NCBI RefSeq assembly: GCF_030246845.1
Contig: NZ_CP126889.1
Span: forward strand, 3,343,001-3,407,000
Length of the DNA: 64,000 bases
Source: Enhydrobacter sp.
Lineage (GTDB): Bacteria; Pseudomonadota; Alphaproteobacteria; Reyranellales; Reyranellaceae
Direction of reading: 5' to 3'
A program made the translations under genes and the position numbers. The notes beneath the pieces are model-generated. The model worked only from the letters and a program-made list of their open reading frames with translations. It was not told the DNA's origin and made no database searches. Each line of letters starts with the position of its first letter. Within the stretch, counting starts at the first letter, position 1. This document shows positions 60,023-64,000 of the stretch, one piece after another.

Positions 60023-60991
60023 TCACTTCCGCGGCTGTCTCTCGACCGGGATCAGCGTGCGCGTCTCGACCACGCCGCCGCGCAGGACGGAGACGACCGT
60101 CTCCTTGCCGATCCGTGACGCGTTCAGCAGCCGCACGAGATCGTCCGCTCCTTCGACGGCGATGCCATCGAGCGACAGGATCAGGTCGCCTGCCAGCAGG
60201 CCCGCGGCAGCCGCCGGACCGCCCGGCACCACCTCGCTGATGCGGATGGCGCGCCTGCCGGCGCCCGTGGCAAGGCCGATGCGGCGCGGCAGCGGCACGG
60301 TCTCGGCGGCGATGCCGATATGGGCGCGGCGAACGCGCCCATGAGCGATGAACTCGCTCACCGTCACCACCGCCGTGTTCGACGCCACGGCAAAGCAGAT
60401 GCCCTGGGCGCGAGCGATCATGGCGGTGTTGATGCCCACCACCTCGCCGGTGCTGGACACCAGCGGACCGCCCGAATTGCCGGGATTGAGCGCGGCGTCG
60501 GTCTGGATCACGTCGTCGATCAGCCGGCCAGACGTGGCGCGCAGGGATCGGCCGAGCGCCGATACCACGCCCGCCGTCACCGTCGATTCGAAGCCGAGCG
60601 GATTGCCGATCGCCACCACGAGCTGACCGCGCCGCAGCGCCTTGGAATCGCCCAGCACGGCAGCCGGCGTGCCGGCCGGCAGGTCGGTGCGCAGCAGTGC
60701 GAGATCGGTGTCGGGATCATCGCCCATCACGCGCGCCTCGCGGCTGGTGCCCTCGGCGAAGGTGAGCCGCATGCGCGTCCCACCGCCCACGACGTGCGAG
60801 TTGGTGAGCACCAGCCCGTCACCCGCGATCACCACGCCGGACCCGGTGCCGCCAGTCGGCCGTCCAGCCTCGGCCAGCCGCTCGACGCGCACCACCGCCG
60901 GGCCGACGCGGTCCACGACCGAGATCACCGCATGCGAGTAGGCGTCGAGTAGGGAGCTGTCATCTGGCGGACGGGCGTCGTCGAGCGGCAT
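60023..60991 (-). CDS. HtrA/DegP-like serine protease with one PDZ domain, no signal peptide
   Basis: 322 residues from the ATG at 60991 (GGGAGG upstream). The triad is 'VLTNSHVVGGG' (His), 'DPDTDLALLR' (Asp) and 'LNPGNSGGPLVSSTGE' (Ser). A single PDZ domain with 'VPGGPAAAAGLLAGDLILSLDGIAVEG' ends the protein. Most HtrA proteins are periplasmic, but no signal peptide or membrane anchor is seen, including in the 20-residue upstream extension, so it may act in the cytoplasm. Confidence 0.88.
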   Translation of the reverse strand: MPLDDARPPDDSSLLDAYSHAVISVVDRVGPAVVRVERLAEAGRPTGGTGSGVVIAGDGLVLTNSHVVGGGTRMRLTFAEGTSREARVMGDDPDTDLALLRTDLPAGTPAAVLGDSKALRRGQLVVAIGNPLGFESTVTAGVVSALGRSLRATSGRLIDDVIQTDAALNPGNSGGPLVSSTGEVVGINTAMIARAQGICFAVASNTAVVTVSEFIAHGRVRRAHIGIAAETVPLPRRIGLATGAGRRAIRISEVVPGGPAAAAGLLAGDLILSLDGIAVEGADDLVRLLNASRIGKETVVSVLRGGVVETRTLIPVERQPRK

Positions 60992-61066
60992 CGAAACCTC
61001 CGGGAAGGGAGGGGCTATATGGGGAGAGGGAAGCGAGATTTCATCCGCCAAAGGGGGGCCGCTCCG

Positions 61067-61507
61067 CTACTCCACTTTCACGTCGATGCTATAGCGGGCA
61101 TTGCCGCGTGTGCTGCCGATGACGATCAGGTAGGTGCCGGTGCGGGGCAGACGGCCGCTCCAGCGCGTGGCGTCGTCGCCGTCGTCGGCCGCAGGCAGCG
61201 CCTTGCCAATGATCTCCAGCACGCCGTCGGGGTCGCGCTGGACCTTGGTCCCAGGCTCGTAGATCTGGAACACGGCATTGCCGTCCGGCGCGGTGATGGT
61301 GACAGTGAGCAACTGTCCCTTGGCGGCGGCGAGCGAATAGAGGTCGCGGTTGCCGCGCAGCACGTGGCCGCCGACGGTGCCGCCGGTCGAGCCCTTGGGG
61401 AAGAAGATCGGCCTCGCCTTGGGCGCGGGCTGCGGCGCCGGATCGGCGGCGAACGCCGGGCACAGGGACAACAGCAGCGCCAGCCCGACCGACAGAGCCA
61501 GCCTCAT
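61067..61507 (-). CDS. Small secreted beta-rich protein
   Basis: 146 residues with a signal peptide ending 'LSLCPAFA'. The mature part ('GGHVLRGNRDLYSLAAAKGQLLTVTITAPDGNAVFQIYEPG', 'LPRTGTYLIVIGSTRGNARYSIDVKVE') has the pattern of PPC-like beta-sandwich domains, which occur at the end of secreted peptidases. No enzyme motif is seen. It lies 11 bp downstream of a cupin gene and 75 bp upstream of the HtrA-like gene, all leftward. Confidence 0.72.
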   Translation of the reverse strand: MRLALSVGLALLLSLCPAFAADPAPQPAPKARPIFFPKGSTGGTVGGHVLRGNRDLYSLAAAKGQLLTVTITAPDGNAVFQIYEPGTKVQRDPDGVLEIIGKALPAADDGDDATRWSGRLPRTGTYLIVIGSTRGNARYSIDVKVE

Positions 61508-61517
61508 GAACGAAGCG

Positions 61518-61913
61518 CTACTCGGCGGTCGCAGTCTCGAACTCCGCTGGCATGGTGATCTCGAGCACCTCGAAATCGTCGGAGTGGGCGATCTCCTTGT
61601 GCTTGATGCCCGGAGGCTGGTAGACGGTCGAGCCGGCCATTAGCTTGTGCTCGCCATAGCCTTCGTACTCGAAGATGGCCCAGCCCTTCAGCACGTAGAC
61701 GAACTGGAAGCTCAACGCATGCGTGTGGCGCGGCGCGTCGGCATGATGACCCGGCTTGGCGCGGATCACATGGGCGCCCACCTTGCCGCCCGTCAGCTTG
61801 TCGAGGCCGAGCGGCCGGTACTCGAAGAAGGGCCTCAGCCCGTCGGGCTTGAAGGAGTCCGGACCGAGATGATTCACGATCTCCGGCTTGGCGGTGGCAT
61901 GGCTGTCTGGCAT
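61518..61913 (-). CDS. Cupin-domain protein
   Basis: 131 residues from the ATG at 61913 (frame open to 61928). The cupin motif 1 region is 'APRHTHALSFQFVYVLKGWAIFEYEG' with two His, and motif 2 'GSTVYQPPGIKHKEIAHSD' with a further His. It probably binds a divalent metal and a small ligand; the function is unknown. It starts the leftward cluster with the secreted protein and HtrA-like genes and is divergent from the URC operon. Confidence 0.88.
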   Translation of the reverse strand: MPDSHATAKPEIVNHLGPDSFKPDGLRPFFEYRPLGLDKLTGGKVGAHVIRAKPGHHADAPRHTHALSFQFVYVLKGWAIFEYEGYGEHKLMAGSTVYQPPGIKHKEIAHSDDFEVLEITMPAEFETATAE

Positions 61914-62034
61914 GGTCTTCTCCTGCATCGCGGCCGCAAACCTTTTGAGCTTAAGGCCTTAGCGGATTCTTCCTTTATTCATCCACAACGCCTAGAATGC
62001 CTCGCTTTCCCGCCTTTTGGCATCAGGAAAGCAT

Positions 62035-63270
<1,236 letters not shown>

Positions 63271-63275
63271 TCTTT

Positions 63276-63326
63276 GGACCGCGGGCTTCCGGCCCGCCTC
63301 ATGAGCGGGCTGGAAGCCCGCGGTCC
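63276..63326. repeat. Hairpin (22-bp arms) in the leader of the urc4 gene
   Basis: Arms 63276-63297 and 63305-63326 pair except for one G-T wobble around a 7-base loop. It starts five bases after the stop of the urc1-like gene and ends two bases before the next ATG, so the usual ribosome binding site position is inside the stem. Base-pairing there could reduce translation of the downstream gene. Confidence 0.75.
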
Positions 63327-63328
63327 GC

Positions 63329-64000
63329 ATGAGCGATTCGATAGCTTATCTTCGCACTCCGGCGGCGATCCGGGAGCGGGCGGGTCAGATGCTCAAATAT
63401 GTCGAGGACGGCCGCTCGCGCTGGTTCGCCCTCGATGCCGACGGTCTCGAGGCGGCCGTGCAGGCGACGCTTGCCGTCGCGCGCGAGCGGTTCGCCAATC
63501 CGGCCGCCATTCCCTTCCATTCACGCTGGCGGCATTTCGAGGCGGGCGGCCATGACCGCTGGGCAACGCTCGCCCCGAAGCTTGCGGGCCTGACGAGGGA
63601 CGAGGTGGCGCGGCGCCGCATGGACCTTGCCATCGTCTCGGTCCTGCTCGATGCCGGTGCGGGCCCTGCCTGGTCCTACCGCGAGCCGGGCACGGGGGAG
63701 GCCTACGCGCGCTCCGAGGGGCTCGGCGTCGCGAGCTTCCACATGTTCGCGTCGGGCGCCTTCAGCCGCGACCCCAAGGGCGACCCGCTGCGCGTCGATG
63801 CCGAGCGATTGACGGCGCTGACGCCCATGGACATCGCGCTCGGCTTCCAGGTGACGGCGCACAATCCGTTGATCGGCCTCGAAGGCCGCACCGAGCTGCT
63901 GCGCAGGCTGGGCGGCGTCGGCCTGGAACGGCCGGGCGCCCTTTTCGACATGCTGCCGAGGGAGAACGGGAAGGTGAGAGCCGCCGACATTCTCGCCGCC
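63329..64000 (+). CDS. DUF1688/Urc4-like protein (partial, runs off the window)
   Basis: 224 codons from the ATG at 63329 to the window edge, open throughout. The sequence opens 'DSIAYLRTPAAIRERAGQML' and continues 'ANPAAIPFHSRWRHFEAGG' and 'MDLAIVSVLLDAGAGPAWSYREPG', as in DUF1688 proteins (yeast Urc4), which are associated with uracil catabolism. The reaction has not been defined. The 3' half of the gene is outside the window. Confidence 0.87.
   Translation, partial: MSDSIAYLRTPAAIRERAGQMLKYVEDGRSRWFALDADGLEAAVQATLAVARERFANPAAIPFHSRWRHFEAGGHDRWATLAPKLAGLTRDEVARRRMDLAIVSVLLDAGAGPAWSYREPGTGEAYARSEGLGVASFHMFASGAFSRDPKGDPLRVDAERLTALTPMDIALGFQVTAHNPLIGLEGRTELLRRLGGVGLERPGALFDMLPRENGKVRAADILAA

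Overview
The window looks like an alphaproteobacterial chromosome carrying one large integrated element. Grounds for the class: high GC throughout, SOS boxes of the direct-repeat type typical of alphaproteobacteria (GTTC-N7-GTTC), an imuA-imuB-dnaE2 mutasome, an alphaproteobacterial-style trb operon, and core genes (map, radC, a liv transporter, uracil-degradation URC genes) in an arrangement I associate with Rhodospirillales or Hyphomicrobiales. A Reyranella-like genus is only a guess.

Layout. (1) 1-409 is chromosome: the end of a quinone reductase-like gene and the 3' end of radC. (2) About 410-42340 is a ~42 kb mobile element that splits radC. The 5' part of radC lies at 42332-43137 and the 3' part at 253-420; a 17-bp near-repeat with a 7-bp identical core marks the two junctions. 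The tyrosine integrase sits at the right end and a small excisionase-like HTH protein at the left end. (3) 43141-64000 is ordinary chromosome.

Inside the element. 1.0-12.4 kb carries small metabolic and regulatory cargo, including three separate ArsR-regulator/SRPBCC-protein pairs with palindromic operator candidates and two tandem LysR genes. 12.5-18.0 kb is a P-type conjugation block (trbJ-K-L-F-G-I plus DUF2274). Its upstream end is broken: the C-terminal third of trbE is fused in frame to the N-terminal domain of an ArdC antirestriction protein, so trbB, trbC, trbD and most of trbE are gone and the element probably cannot transfer itself. 19.2-27.0 kb is a DNA-damage module (two divergent SRAP genes with an SOS box between them, an ATP-dependent ligase, dnaE2, imuB, imuA with its own SOS box). 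27.1-40.5 kb is a defence island with three units in a row: a C5-methyltransferase/McrB-like/DUF2357/Vsr restriction-modification unit led by a ribbon-helix-helix regulator; a compact operon of a PNP-family nucleosidase, a NACHT-like NTPase with HEAT-type repeats and a dCMP deaminase, which I consider the best candidate for an undescribed system; and a CBASS operon (CD-NTase, E2-like protein, patatin phospholipase) with a divergent CapH/CapP-like regulator pair. An IS630 scrap and the integrase follow.

The chromosomal right part holds map, two CinA-related genes, a catabolic operon (membrane AbrB-type protein, amidase, Asp/Glu racemase-like enzyme, complete liv ABC transporter, FAD dehydrogenase, secreted zinc peptidase, creatininase-like protein), a Rieske oxygenase, a methyltransferase, an HtrA-like protease without a signal peptide, a cupin, and the start of a URC-type uracil-degradation operon that runs off the window.
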